A program made the position numbers and the translations under genes. Below the pieces are notes generated by a model, which had not been told where the DNA came from, did not search any database, and worked only from the letters and a program-made list of their open reading frames with translations. Below, one piece after another: positions 15,524 through 25,220 of a stretch of DNA of 64,000 nucleotides. Every line of letters starts with the position of its first letter. Positions within the stretch are counted from its first letter, which is position 1. The stretch is from an uncultured Pirellula sp. (GTDB lineage: Bacteria > Planctomycetota > Planctomycetia > Pirellulales > Pirellulaceae): contig CAIOHR010000262.1 of assembly GCA_903858115.1 (NCBI GenBank), positions 1-64,000 on the forward strand. Reading direction: 5' to 3'.

Positions 15524-17383
15524 TTAGGACCTGGCTGCTAAGCCTGCTCTCGAAACGCGACCCGAGCGAGCCAGTTCGATTTCGCTTAGCACCATAGGAA
15601 TGGTCGATTCTCCGGCAGAAATCGCGAATGGGACTGCAATTTCTCGTAATTGATGCTTCACGTGGTTCGCATTCTCATAGATTCGAAGCTCATCGGCCAT
15701 ATCCCGCCATTGCTTGGCGTTTCGTTGCGAATATTGGAATAGTTCGATTTGCGGGCGTTCAAATTGAGGCGATGTAGACACAACAACCACTCGATGGTGT
15801 CGTCCTTTTGCCAGCTTCAACGCGTGCATCAAGTCGCTCAAGTTGCGTGGCTGACTCAAAAGGTCGATGAATAAGACAAACACTTCATTGTCTTTGGCAC
15901 GAAGGACCGCTTGTTGTATGGATTTCACCAAGGTGTCCAGTGCATGCTGTGTCAAGTATTTTGTTACATCGGCTCGCGGTATCATCGGTGCCATCCACGC
16001 TTGGCCATGCTCGAAGAGAAAACGCTGCAAGCACGCTGCAATCGCGTGATCGTTAAGCAACAGTTCCAAGTGATCCATTTCGGACAGCCCATAGCGATGC
16101 GCCATCACCGCGGCGAGCTGAACTCGTTGCCTTCGCAATGGAGATCGGAAACTATCGAAAACCGTAAAAACGCTTGGGTTCACTTCTAATTGCAGTCTTT
16201 CCGGATAGTATTCGCTAACGAGTGCATAGGCCGATTCTTGCATTGCATCGGTGAGTTGAAAACGATTTGGAAACTCCGCTGCACTAAATTCGGAAAGCGC
16301 TTTTGCCATCCGATAAAATCCGCCTTCACCTGTGGAGGGCATGACACGCTTCAATCCAGAACCGTGAATCAAGTAGGCGCCGACCCAGTCGCCACCCTGG
16401 GTTGCCATCTTGGTGATGCTCGCCGCAACCGTGTTCATCTGATCGATCATCCGAAGACCATAGCCGCCGATTCGGCATGAAACAGTCCCTTCCATGAAGA
16501 ATTGCAATCGGATCGGAATCTCAGATTCATATTGACGAATCATCAATGTTTCTCGACGCGCGGATGCTTTCCATGCAATCGACTTCGGTGGATCTCCATC
16601 GGTGTACTCTCGCAGTTCCAACAATTCAAATCCCATGCCGGGTCGACGTTGGCGATGGATACCATGTTGCGGAATCGCGTTCGCATTCTTTAAAAACGAC
16701 CGCAACTCCCCAGCGTCTCGATAACTGGGTAGTACATTTAATACTTGCTTGCAGGGAACAACTGTATCGATTCGAAACCAGCGCATCGAGTCCATCATCT
16801 CTAGACGGATCCCTCGCAATGTCGCTACCCCAGCACCACGCGGTTTGATCTGATACCGAAGCGATGTACTCTTGCATCGACGATCAATCACAAGCCGCGA
16901 AACGTTCGCATAGCCACCATCGATGGAACTCGGAACGTGCTCACTGGGTGTCGCTATCTTGGCCAAAGCACGCATCCATTTGACAATCAGCGATGGATCG
17001 ACGTCATTCGCATTTGTTGCCTCAGTCCCTCGCTCACGCTTCGGGTTGGGATTGCCGACCGATCGCAATTCCAAGATCTCTGGTACCAAATCTCGGAACT
17101 GCCAACCTGGATGCAGCGAGCTGCGCGAGCGAATTTCCAATTCGACATCATAGGTCCGGCCGGCCCAAACAACCCCCGTCGAAGCGTCTCGGTCTTGAAT
17201 ACGTCGCACCATCTGAAGATGCTTTAGCGCTGCGAACGTCCTCCAACGAAACAACAAATAGCTTGCGATCATCCACATCAAGATCATCAGCGAGAAGACT
17301 GCCAATTGCAAATGTCGTCCGATCACCGACACGACCAAGATGCCTGTACATAGGATTGCTATCCACCTCGCAAACGTTGTCAT
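15524..17383 (-). CDS. DUF58 membrane protein with vWA-like region
   Basis: 619 residues. Two N-terminal membrane helices (about 5-25 and 28-46) are followed by a beta-rich region. The DUF58 signature ELREYTDGDPPKSIAWKASA lies near residue 258, then comes a von Willebrand-A-like C-terminal half (VFVLFIDLLSQ, HRVVVVSTSP). DUF58 proteins act with MoxR ATPases in envelope-related complex assembly or stress responses. The ATG overlaps the moxR stop (ATGA), confirming the pair. Odd: residues ~110-120 (NPNPKRERGT) are encoded by an intergenic repeat unit inserted in frame (17025-17053), within a region that looks like a linker insertion. Confidence 0.88.
   Translation of the reverse strand: MTTFARWIAILCTGILVVSVIGRHLQLAVFSLMILMWMIASYLLFRWRTFAALKHLQMVRRIQDRDASTGVVWAGRTYDVELEIRSRSSLHPGWQFRDLVPEILELRSVGNPNPKRERGTEATNANDVDPSLIVKWMRALAKIATPSEHVPSSIDGGYANVSRLVIDRRCKSTSLRYQIKPRGAGVATLRGIRLEMMDSMRWFRIDTVVPCKQVLNVLPSYRDAGELRSFLKNANAIPQHGIHRQRRPGMGFELLELREYTDGDPPKSIAWKASARRETLMIRQYESEIPIRLQFFMEGTVSCRIGGYGLRMIDQMNTVAASITKMATQGGDWVGAYLIHGSGLKRVMPSTGEGGFYRMAKALSEFSAAEFPNRFQLTDAMQESAYALVSEYYPERLQLEVNPSVFTVFDSFRSPLRRQRVQLAAVMAHRYGLSEMDHLELLLNDHAIAACLQRFLFEHGQAWMAPMIPRADVTKYLTQHALDTLVKSIQQAVLRAKDNEVFVLFIDLLSQPRNLSDLMHALKLAKGRHHRVVVVSTSPQFERPQIELFQYSQRNAKQWRDMADELRIYENANHVKHQLREIAVPFAISAGESTIPMVLSEIELARSGRVSRAGLAARS
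17025..17053 (-). repeat. Dispersed 'CGAAGCGTGAGCGAGGGA' repeat inside the DUF58 gene
   Basis: On the coding strand it reads AATCCCAACCCGAAGCGTGA followed by GCGAGGGAC and encodes NPNPKRERGT. Related units lie in intergenic DNA at 30549-30578 and 36404-36431. Its presence within a gene without breaking the frame suggests a dispersed repeat tolerated as a peptide insertion. Confidence 0.75.
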
Positions 17384-18348
17384 GATTGCTTAGGCGGAAT
17401 CACTGGTATGGCTTGAACAATACGTTGCACCACCGACTCGATCGTTTGGCCATCCATCTCTGACTCCGGCTTCATAATGAGACGATGTCCAAGGACAGGA
17501 AGCAAAATAGACTGGACATCCGCGTGCGTTACAAACTCGCGTCCTTCCAATAATGCATGGACTCTAGATGCCTTCAAAAGATAGATGGCAGCTCTAGGGC
17601 TAGCCCCTAGAAGCAAGTCCGGATTGGCACGGCTTTGTCGGACTAGATCAATGATATAACTTTTGAGCTCCAGGGTGCAAAACACTTGGTCAACAGCCCG
17701 CTGAATCCCTGTAACCTCTTCGGCTGTGCAGACCGTTTGCACTTGATCGATAGGTTTGCTGTGCAATTCTAGCATCCCAATCTCGTCATCTCGATCTGGG
17801 TAACCGACATGAATTCGAAACAAAAAACGATCGAGCTGGGCTTCCGGCAATCGATACACACCCTCCTGCTCAATCGGGTTTTGTGTTGCCAGTACCATGA
17901 ATGGAAAAGGAAGAGGCAAGGTTTTCCCCTCGATGGTCACTTGGCGTTCCTGCATCGCCTCCAAGAGAGACGACTGAGTCCGTGCGGGCGCACGATTGAG
18001 TTCATCCGCGAGCAGGAGCTGACAAAAGACGGGTCCCTTACGCAGTACAAAGTTGGATGTCTGTCGATCGAGAACCTGCGTTCCCGTTACGTCCGACGGT
18101 AGCAAATCGGGCGTGAACTGGACGCGCTCGAAGTGCAGCCCGAGAGCGGCAGAAAATGTTCGACAAAGAGTTGTCTTTGCAGTACCTGGAACGCCTTCGA
18201 GCAACACGTGGCCGGATGCGAACAATGCCATCAACATTTGGTCTACAACTCGCGACTGTCCAACCACAACGTTGCCGAGAACACCTTGGATGCGGTGACG
18301 AAGTTCCCTAACACGCACAGCCAAATTGGGCAGGTTCAAAGAGTTCAC
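17380..18348 (-). CDS. MoxR-family AAA+ ATPase
   Basis: 322 residues. Walker A is GVPGTAKTT, Walker B is LLLADELNRAPARTQ with the MoxR-typical ADE(L/I)NRAP, then sensor 1 FMVLATQNPIEQEG and the YRLPEAQLDRFLF segment. MoxR ATPases remodel or insert metal cofactors into partner proteins, often vWA proteins. Here the partner is the DUF58 protein overlapping by 4 bp downstream. No additional vWA/BatA-type gene is in the cluster, so this is the minimal two-gene form. Promoter presumably in the 276 bp divergent gap shared with the helicase gene, where I see no distinct motif. Confidence 0.94.
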   Translation of the reverse strand: MNSLNLPNLAVRVRELRHRIQGVLGNVVVGQSRVVDQMLMALFASGHVLLEGVPGTAKTTLCRTFSAALGLHFERVQFTPDLLPSDVTGTQVLDRQTSNFVLRKGPVFCQLLLADELNRAPARTQSSLLEAMQERQVTIEGKTLPLPFPFMVLATQNPIEQEGVYRLPEAQLDRFLFRIHVGYPDRDDEIGMLELHSKPIDQVQTVCTAEEVTGIQRAVDQVFCTLELKSYIIDLVRQSRANPDLLLGASPRAAIYLLKASRVHALLEGREFVTHADVQSILLPVLGHRLIMKPESEMDGQTIESVVQRIVQAIPVIPPKQS

Positions 18349-18624
18349 AAATGCTCGACTTCTATGGTGTTAAGTAAAGTGCTGCTGCAGAATTAGCAAT
18401 ACTTTAGCGGCGTTTGGCACGAGTTACCAGTGCAGGAATTCGGCAGAAGTCCATTGGCGTCCCATCAGCCTCTCCCGTGGTCAATAGGCAGTCATCCAAC
18501 GCATCCGTCGTTGCTTCTTCATCCAACCCCTGGCCGATGATAGTTTATTCCGTTCGTTTCCATCATTCGGAGTGAACTAGTGAATAGGACTTTCGTTGTG
18601 GCAGAGCGACTGTAAATTGCATCC

Positions 18625-20745
18625 ATGGCAGAACTGAATCCCCCACAGCAACATGCGGTTGACACGCTTTCTGGACCGCTTCTCGTTCTCGCAGGGGCTG
18701 GAACCGGCAAGACTCGTGTTGTCACGTTTCGAATTGCAAACCTGATCCGGCATGGAACGCCAGCGGATCGCATTCTGGCCGTGACTTTTACCAACAAAGC
18801 CTCGCAGGAAATGCAGGAACGCGTCTCGCATCAGCTGAAATTGCCGAAGCGAGTTCGACGGGGACAACCTGCACCGCTCCGACCCGCTATCGGTACGTTT
18901 CACTCGCACTGTGTTCAAATATTGAAGCGACACGCTCGCGAGCTGGGTTACCCAGAGAAGTTCACCATCTACGATCGCAGCGACGCAGAAAGTGTAGCTC
19001 GCACCATCCTTCGCGAAATCAAAGTGCACGAAGACATGCTCAAACCGAGCGACTTCCTGAACATCGTTAGTCAATGGAAGAATGTCGGCGTCAAACCAGA
19101 ACAAGCGAACGCCGCTGCTATGTCCGACAAAGAGCATTTGGCGGCCAGTGGCTACAAGCGATACCAACGTCAATTAAAACTCCAAGCAGCGTTTGATTTC
19201 GACGACCTGCTGGTTTGCGCCGAACAACTGCTTCAAGACAACGAAGCGGTTCGCAAGATCGAAGCGGGGAAGTACGATCATGTGCTCGTCGATGAATATC
19301 AAGACACGAACGGTTGCCAGTATCGAATCATTAAGGCGCTCGCAATCGATCATCGCAATTTATGCGTGGTCGGTGATGACGATCAGTCTATTTATGGATG
19401 GCGTGGTGCGGAAGTTCGTCACATCTTGAACTTCAAGAACGATTGGCCCGAAGCAACGATGGTTCGTCTCGAAGACAACTATCGTTCGACGGATGCTATT
19501 CTCCAAATGGCCAACCGGTTGATCGTCTTCAATTCACACCGTCACGAAAAGACGCTACGCGCCGCGCGTCCCAACGGTCAGCAACCCAGGATTTTGCAGT
19601 TCGCCAGCGAAGCCGAGGAAGCAAAAGGAGTCGTGGAAGAAATCGGTGGTCGTTTGGATGGTGATCGGACACTCAAGCCTGGTGACTTTGCGATCCTCTT
19701 TCGGACCAATGAACAACCTCGCCCTTTCGAAATGGAATTGCGACGTTGCAAATTGCCTTATGTGATCACGGGTAGCCAGTCCTTCTTCGATCGAAAAGAA
19801 GTTCGTGATCTGCTCTCGTATCTGCGGTGGCTTGATACGCCCGATGACGAGTTGGCGCTGTTGCGTATCATCAATGTTCCACCGCGAGGGATGGGAGCTG
19901 CCAGCGTGGACAAACTACTCAAGAAAGCGGTGGCGGACTCCTCGAGTGTTTGGAAGGTCATGCGCGATCCGACCATGTTAGGTAGTTTGCCATCCCCTGC
20001 ACAAAGTGGAGTTGCAAAGCTTAAACAACTGCAGGCAGAGTTCGCTCGTCGGACTGTCGCATTTTCGAAGCATCTTGACCAAGAGGCTGAAGAGGAATCG
20101 CAACCCAAGAATGTCTCCAAAAATCCTTCAACAGAAGCAGAACAGGCGGAGCCAGAAATGCTCGGCAGCGACTCGTTGACTCGCATTGTCGGGGACATGA
20201 TCGATGCGATCAAGTATCGCAATGAAGTTGAACGACTATATCCCGATCCCGATGAATGTGCCATGCGATTGTCATCCGTCGAAGAAGTCATCAATGCTGT
20301 TGCAGAATACGAACAAGAAGCGGAATCGCCATCCATACACGATTTCCTATCTTCGGTAACCCTCGCAGGACGCGAGTTCGGTTCGCCCAAAGAAAAAGAA
20401 ATGAAGCGGAACGCGATTTCACTGATGACATACCATAGTGCGAAGGGGCTTGAGTTTTCAATCGTTTACATGGTTGGTATGGAAGAAGGAATTCTGCCGC
20501 ACAGAAAATCCATCACGGGTGACGCCGACGCCGTCGATGAAGAACGGAGACTCTGTTACGTGGGAGTGACGCGTGCCCAAGATGAGCTATCGCTTACTCT
20601 TCCGATGTCACGCTTCAAATGGGGCAAATCACGACCAACCTTTCCAAGTCGATTCCTCTATGAAGTGACCGGCCAAGCGGAAAATCCGAATCGCCTCAAG
20701 TCGATCAAGTCGGCAGCAGACGAAGCACGCAAGTCCAAGAAATAG
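18625..20745 (+). CDS. UvrD/PcrA/Rep-type superfamily I DNA helicase
   Basis: 706 residues. 3'-5' DNA helicase of repair and replication restart. Motifs in order: Q-motif LNPPQQHAV, Walker A GAGTGKT (residues 23-29), Ia TFTNKASQEM, II VDEYQDTN (~221), III GDDDQSIYGWRGA, IV ILFRTNEQ, V LMTYHSAKGLEF, VI YVGVTRAQDEL. The length fits PcrA/UvrD (~720). An acidic Gln/Glu-rich insert at about 490-530 lies in domain 2B. I cannot decide between uvrD, pcrA and rep by sequence alone. It converges with the dehydrogenase gene (1 bp gap). Confidence 0.95.
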   Translation: MAELNPPQQHAVDTLSGPLLVLAGAGTGKTRVVTFRIANLIRHGTPADRILAVTFTNKASQEMQERVSHQLKLPKRVRRGQPAPLRPAIGTFHSHCVQILKRHARELGYPEKFTIYDRSDAESVARTILREIKVHEDMLKPSDFLNIVSQWKNVGVKPEQANAAAMSDKEHLAASGYKRYQRQLKLQAAFDFDDLLVCAEQLLQDNEAVRKIEAGKYDHVLVDEYQDTNGCQYRIIKALAIDHRNLCVVGDDDQSIYGWRGAEVRHILNFKNDWPEATMVRLEDNYRSTDAILQMANRLIVFNSHRHEKTLRAARPNGQQPRILQFASEAEEAKGVVEEIGGRLDGDRTLKPGDFAILFRTNEQPRPFEMELRRCKLPYVITGSQSFFDRKEVRDLLSYLRWLDTPDDELALLRIINVPPRGMGAASVDKLLKKAVADSSSVWKVMRDPTMLGSLPSPAQSGVAKLKQLQAEFARRTVAFSKHLDQEAEEESQPKNVSKNPSTEAEQAEPEMLGSDSLTRIVGDMIDAIKYRNEVERLYPDPDECAMRLSSVEEVINAVAEYEQEAESPSIHDFLSSVTLAGREFGSPKEKEMKRNAISLMTYHSAKGLEFSIVYMVGMEEGILPHRKSITGDADAVDEERRLCYVGVTRAQDELSLTLPMSRFKWGKSRPTFPSRFLYEVTGQAENPNRLKSIKSAADEARKSKK

Positions 20746-20746
20746 A

Positions 20747-23700
20747 TCACTGATCCATGATCGGTTGCGTGCTACGCAGGTACGCAAGAAGATCGCTGAT
20801 CTCATTCGGCTTCAATGGATCTAGAATTCGTTCCGGCATGATTGACAGCGATTGTGGTTTTCGCTGTTCGATTTCTTCTTTCTCGATCGTATGCGAGGAA
20901 CCATCGATTCCCTTGATCACCAGTAGAGCGTCGGTTTCATTTTCGATGAACCCCGTCAAAACAGAGCCACTGCTCAAGGCCAGCGTCCATGCTTGATAGC
21001 CCTCGCGAATCTCCAAGCTAGGGGCGACGATGTTCCGAAGTAGCGTTTTGGTTTGGTCGCGTTGATAGCCGGTCAAGTCTGGACCGATGTTCCCTCCTTC
21101 TTCGAACAAAAGGTGGCACCGACCGCAGTGGGTGCGATAAAGTTTCTTACCTCGGTATGGATCCCCTTGTTCAGCATCCACCATTTTCAGATAGCGTTCT
21201 GCCTCTTGATCGGCGCTTGCGAGACTGATGCTGGCGAGAGCTGGATAGAGTTGAGAAAGCTCTTGTTGGAGCGGTTCATCTTCGATCCATCGCATCGCTC
21301 GTTGAGCATCGACCGGCAGAGTCTTTGGATCGATCTCGTTCGTTTTGCATCTTGCAATCCAAGCTCGCACCCAAGAAGCACGACGCGCTAACGTAGCGCC
21401 AGCTACCGAACGGGTGTTCTCCGAAAAGTGTGGCCACTCCTCCAGAATTGTAGTTGCAATCTCCGAGCGGTCAAAAGCAGCCAACGCTGATAGCGATGCT
21501 TGAAGCACTTGTTCGAGTTCTTTCTGTTGGCGTTTGTCGCGAGTATCGCTACGGTCGCGGACAACTTCCAAGAGTGGGGCCGCGAAAGAATCGATCTTCA
21601 TCTCGCCGGCCAGTTGAATCAATGAGAGTCGAAGCGGCAGTGGCGATTTAGCGTCCTTTACTTTTTCGATCCCTTTCTTCATAGCCTCCGCGTCTTCTTG
21701 GCGAATGGACAAGGTGAGAGTCGGCACGCCAAGTTTCGCCATAGCGTCGATGACCGATTTAGGTACGCTCTTGATAGAACGCTTTTGGAAAGCCCGTTCA
21801 AATGCCTCGATCGCCAGCATGGAAGCTCTGTCTCCGAGTGCTCGATCGCTCATCGAGTCGATGAACTGAAGCAAACGAACCATTGCCTCATAGGATGGCT
21901 TCTGCGCTTCGTTAGCCCAGCGTTCCATCAATCTCGGGAAAAGGAACGTAGTGAGAAAGCGATCGTTCTCCGTTTCTTTCGAACTCACCAGTTGCTCCAC
22001 AATCGAAGAATTCTCCGATGCATGTTGTTCGATCCCCCACCAAATCAAATGGGGCAAAAACAAATCAGAATCATCGATCGGCCTGGAAAGGAGTTCCGCC
22101 AAAACAGAGATTGCTTGTTTGGATGGCAGCCTTCGGGCGGAACATGCTATCTGCCCTAGCACATGAATATCCGACTCTGCGGTGCATCGTTCGATCAGCT
22201 TTGTCAACGTTTCTGTTTCGACAATTCCGTCATCACATGACAGACGGATCATCCACTTGCGAACATCGGGCTGCGGATGGCTAAACCAATCTAACCATTC
22301 ATTGACAGTTCGGTTTGAGCTTGCGGCTACATTCGAAGTGGTTTTTTGGTGCGGAATGGTTCCTGGAATCCATCCACAACCATGAATCGTCCAGAGATAC
22401 TCGACGCAATTCTTTGTTAAATCTGCATTCGACGGATGAAGCTTCGAGAACAAGACCGACTTCCAGCGATCTGCGATAGGCGGGGCGGCTGTGCTCATCC
22501 CGTGTACAATCATCCGGCGTGCTCGATCCCTTTGCCAACGAATAGGACCGGTTAAGTCATCGATCCATCGCTCGATCGATGAAGCCGCGTTCGAGGGTTT
22601 TTGTGCCTTTGCAGATTCTGCAGATGCGCCCGAGGATAATCGATAAACGCGTCCTCGTTCGCGATCCAATTGGCCCACATGCGCGTAGAGATGCGCCACT
22701 TGAAAATCATACCAATCGCACACATAGATCGCGCCATCTGGACCTTGGCTGATCGCGACGGGGCGAAACCACTTGTCGTCCGAGGAAACCACGTCGGCAA
22801 TGTCTTTCGTTTGATATGTGGAACCGACGGCCTCAAGTTCCGTGTGAATGACTTTGCCGTGCAATGGATCGATACAAAACATACCCTTCTTCACTTTGCG
22901 ATTCCACGAAGCATCCAGCATGAACATCGCGTGTGTGAAGCGCTGTATAGGATCATGCTTCATGGGTAGCAAGTAGCCAAAGGTAAAAGGATTCGATAGA
23001 CCGCCGTGTTTGGTAAAGCCTTTGCGATAGTAGCCCCCTTGGACGTAATGAAACCCTCGAGTGTCACCGCCGTTGTGACCGGAGAAGATATCGCCATGAT
23101 CGTCAAAGGCGACACCGAACGCATTGCCACCACCTTCGGCGAAAACCTCGTACTGTTTGATGATCGGATGGTATCGCCAAATGGCTTGCCCAAGCGACTT
23201 GATCGTTGGATCGCCCGTTCCATAACGACGGACATTGCCAGTCACGGTACTTCCTTGGGCGCCGTAGAGCCAACCATCGGGTCCCATGGTCAAACTGTTG
23301 ACCACGGAGTGTGTATCTTCGAGTCCGAATCCTTCGAGATGGATGTCCGGTGGGCCATCGGCCTTCAAATCGCCATCAGCATCGTGATAGAAAACGAGGT
23401 AAGGTGGATTCAGGACCCATGCGCCGCCAGGCACTGGTACGACCGCGGTGGCGATGTTCAGGTTGTCCAAGAAGACGTGATGCTTTTCGAAAATGCCATC
23501 ACGGTCCAGATCTTCGTGGACTGAGATGCGATCGATACCAGGCGTACCACCGAGGCCCGGCGGTAATGGGGTCTTGTCGTAGACGATTCTCCAATGGATG
23601 TCTCGACTTTGTTGTTTGAGTCCTGCGGGTTCCGGATATTGGCGATATTCGACCAACCACAATCGTTCGTCATCATCGAAGGCGATGGACAATGGCTGCG

Positions 23701-23914
23701 TAATCGTCGGCTCGCTCAAGACCTGTTCCCATTTAAGCTCGCCCGTTCGGAAAGTTGTGAGCGACTGCGAAGCGTCGGTGGGTTTGGTCGGTTCGCCGCG
23801 ATCGACGGATTGTTGACCAACGAGTCCGCCAGCCAACGCAAGAGAAATGAGGATGGCTGCAATCTCGACAACGAAGATGGGTCTTCGCCGGGTTGTGTTC
23901 ATTGGTGGGACCAT
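20747..23914 (-). CDS. PVC-type membrane-associated dehydrogenase with C-terminal haem domain
   Basis: 1055 residues. An N-terminal hydrophobic anchor/signal (about 10-33) leads to a large beta-propeller region typical of the 'PVC membrane-bound dehydrogenase' family (QPLSIAFDDDERLWLVEYRQYPEP, HEDLDRDGIFEKHHVFLDNL, NSLTMGPDGWLYGAQGS, AISQGPDGAIYVCDWYD). A HEAT-like helical middle section follows, then a cytochrome c domain near residue 925 with the haem motif CGRCH (YRTHCGRCHLLFEEGGNIGP) and a conserved PxLEIREGYQAW segment. I infer a periplasmic, haem-containing sugar or polyol oxidoreductase; the substrate is unknown. A second ATG four codons in (23902) could be the start. Confidence 0.88.
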   Translation of the reverse strand: MVPPMNTTRRRPIFVVEIAAILISLALAGGLVGQQSVDRGEPTKPTDASQSLTTFRTGELKWEQVLSEPTITQPLSIAFDDDERLWLVEYRQYPEPAGLKQQSRDIHWRIVYDKTPLPPGLGGTPGIDRISVHEDLDRDGIFEKHHVFLDNLNIATAVVPVPGGAWVLNPPYLVFYHDADGDLKADGPPDIHLEGFGLEDTHSVVNSLTMGPDGWLYGAQGSTVTGNVRRYGTGDPTIKSLGQAIWRYHPIIKQYEVFAEGGGNAFGVAFDDHGDIFSGHNGGDTRGFHYVQGGYYRKGFTKHGGLSNPFTFGYLLPMKHDPIQRFTHAMFMLDASWNRKVKKGMFCIDPLHGKVIHTELEAVGSTYQTKDIADVVSSDDKWFRPVAISQGPDGAIYVCDWYDFQVAHLYAHVGQLDRERGRVYRLSSGASAESAKAQKPSNAASSIERWIDDLTGPIRWQRDRARRMIVHGMSTAAPPIADRWKSVLFSKLHPSNADLTKNCVEYLWTIHGCGWIPGTIPHQKTTSNVAASSNRTVNEWLDWFSHPQPDVRKWMIRLSCDDGIVETETLTKLIERCTAESDIHVLGQIACSARRLPSKQAISVLAELLSRPIDDSDLFLPHLIWWGIEQHASENSSIVEQLVSSKETENDRFLTTFLFPRLMERWANEAQKPSYEAMVRLLQFIDSMSDRALGDRASMLAIEAFERAFQKRSIKSVPKSVIDAMAKLGVPTLTLSIRQEDAEAMKKGIEKVKDAKSPLPLRLSLIQLAGEMKIDSFAAPLLEVVRDRSDTRDKRQQKELEQVLQASLSALAAFDRSEIATTILEEWPHFSENTRSVAGATLARRASWVRAWIARCKTNEIDPKTLPVDAQRAMRWIEDEPLQQELSQLYPALASISLASADQEAERYLKMVDAEQGDPYRGKKLYRTHCGRCHLLFEEGGNIGPDLTGYQRDQTKTLLRNIVAPSLEIREGYQAWTLALSSGSVLTGFIENETDALLVIKGIDGSSHTIEKEEIEQRKPQSLSIMPERILDPLKPNEISDLLAYLRSTQPIMDQ

Positions 23915-24202
23915 GGGTGCGCATCAAAAGCTTCGGTTGTTTTCCAAGTCGGTGACGGTGTCGCATCATTATAGACTCTTCGGACGAGTCTCGTTTTGAG
24001 ACGACTTGTTTGGTTCGATGGCAACGTCGAGACTCCAAAAGCAAACGGGGAGATCAGAATTAGTGAAATAATCCAGGATATTTCATATAGAACGATGGCG
24101 AATCAAATATTTATCGGTTTGGCACGAACGTTGCATCTCAGAGGAACATTAAAACTTTATCAAACGAGAAGACCGGTACGCATGCCGGCAAGAGGGGAAA
24201 CA

Positions 24203-24994
24203 ATGAAACGCATTTCCACAAGATCGGTAGCTCTGGCTTTTGCCATTGCAGCAACAACAGGCGCAGTGAGAGCCCAGGGGCCTGCGATTGCAACTCCAAT
24301 CAACAATTGGAATTTTATGAATCATTCCAGCACTATCGCAGAAGGAACATTGCGAGGGCAAGCGTCTGTGATGAGTGCTGCTGGAGAGTTGGCCTATCTC
24401 GATAGTCTAGCATCGATCAATTACCAAGAAGCCTATCGCCGTGCGATCGACAATAGTGTTGCTTACACCAAAGCTTACTATGAAAAGCGAGAACTCCGAG
24501 CCGAGTTCTATGAAAAGTACGGTCGCAAGCCGTTCGTGGGAGAAGCACGTAAGAAAGTGATCGAGTTCTATCAACCCAAGAAGTTGACAGCCGATCAGTT
24601 TAATGCAGAGACAGGGCAATTGACCTGGCCGCACATTTTACGCCAATCGCAATATGCGCCGATCAAAGTGGAGATTGATTCACTTTTCGAGTCTCGCAAT
24701 TTCAAAAATAGCGGAAACGGCAGTGTTACGCAGCTGAAGCTCTCCCAGTTGATCAGGTCGATGGCAGCGCTGCTTCGAGAGAACATCGACTCCATGTCCG
24801 CTGAGCAATACATCAATGCACAGGAATACCTGCGATCCGTAGATGCTGAATCCAAGAACGCAGTCATACCAAAGGTCGCTGATCAAGCAGATGCACCTTC
24901 AACGGTTCCGATCAATGCAACGGTTCCGAATCCAACGGTTCCTAACGGCGAAGTCCCAAGCCCCGCAGTTTCGGGCGATAACGCAAAGGGATAA
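24203..24994 (+). CDS. Secreted protein of unknown function
   Basis: 263 residues from the ATG at 24203, which has a GAGGGG Shine-Dalgarno; the frame is open further upstream but that part is not protein-like. The signal peptide (MKRISTRSVALAFAIAATTGAVRAQ) has an AxA-type cleavage site. The mature part is helical and Tyr-rich (NSVAYTKAYYEKRELRAEFY), with a QYINAQEYLRS segment. It ends in a Pro/Val-rich tail of imperfect (A/T)VPNP repeats. I do not recognise the family. It is followed by a strong intrinsic terminator, so it is a single-gene transcript and probably well expressed. Confidence 0.7.
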   Translation: MKRISTRSVALAFAIAATTGAVRAQGPAIATPINNWNFMNHSSTIAEGTLRGQASVMSAAGELAYLDSLASINYQEAYRRAIDNSVAYTKAYYEKRELRAEFYEKYGRKPFVGEARKKVIEFYQPKKLTADQFNAETGQLTWPHILRQSQYAPIKVEIDSLFESRNFKNSGNGSVTQLKLSQLIRSMAALLRENIDSMSAEQYINAQEYLRSVDAESKNAVIPKVADQADAPSTVPINATVPNPTVPNGEVPSPAVSGDNAKG

Positions 24995-25066
24995 TCCAAC
25001 AAACCATTTGAAAATTCTCTTTCTGGCTTTTGGTAGTGTGTGTGGGGCCAGGGAGAGAAGAGGCTG

Positions 25067-25109
25067 CCGAGGAGAGGTATTCGCAAGAATTCCTCTCCTC
25101 GGTTTTTTT
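25067..25109 (+). terminator. Strong Rho-independent terminator with GCAA tetraloop
   Basis: Stem CCGAGGAGAGG / CCTCTCCTCGG with an additional inner ATTC/GAAT pairing, a GCAA (GNRA) loop, then seven T. It lies 72 bp after the stop of the secreted-protein gene. Confidence 0.92.
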
Positions 25110-25115
25110 GCACCC

Positions 25116-25212
25116 TGAGCCGTCGGGCTCTAGCCCCGTTTCTGGTTGAACGCGAAGCATTGGGCTGAACGCGAAGCGTTCGTGAAAACCGGGGCTAGCG
25201 CCCATCGGCTCA
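25116..25212. repeat. GAGCCGTCGGGC palindromic repeat, copy A
   Basis: Arms TGAGCCGTCGGGCTCTAGCC and the complement of GGGGCTAGCGCCCATCGGCT enclose a ~50 bp loop containing two GAACGCGAAGC units. The same arm sequence recurs at 32632-32707. It sits in the convergent gap after the terminator and before the DUF1501 stop. Confidence 0.85.
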
Positions 25213-25220
25213 TGCGGCTT

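Noticed and set aside
23996..24202. N-terminal extension of the secreted protein gene
   Set aside because: The upstream open frame has no protein-like features, whereas the ATG at 24203 has a good ribosome-binding site and starts a normal signal peptide.
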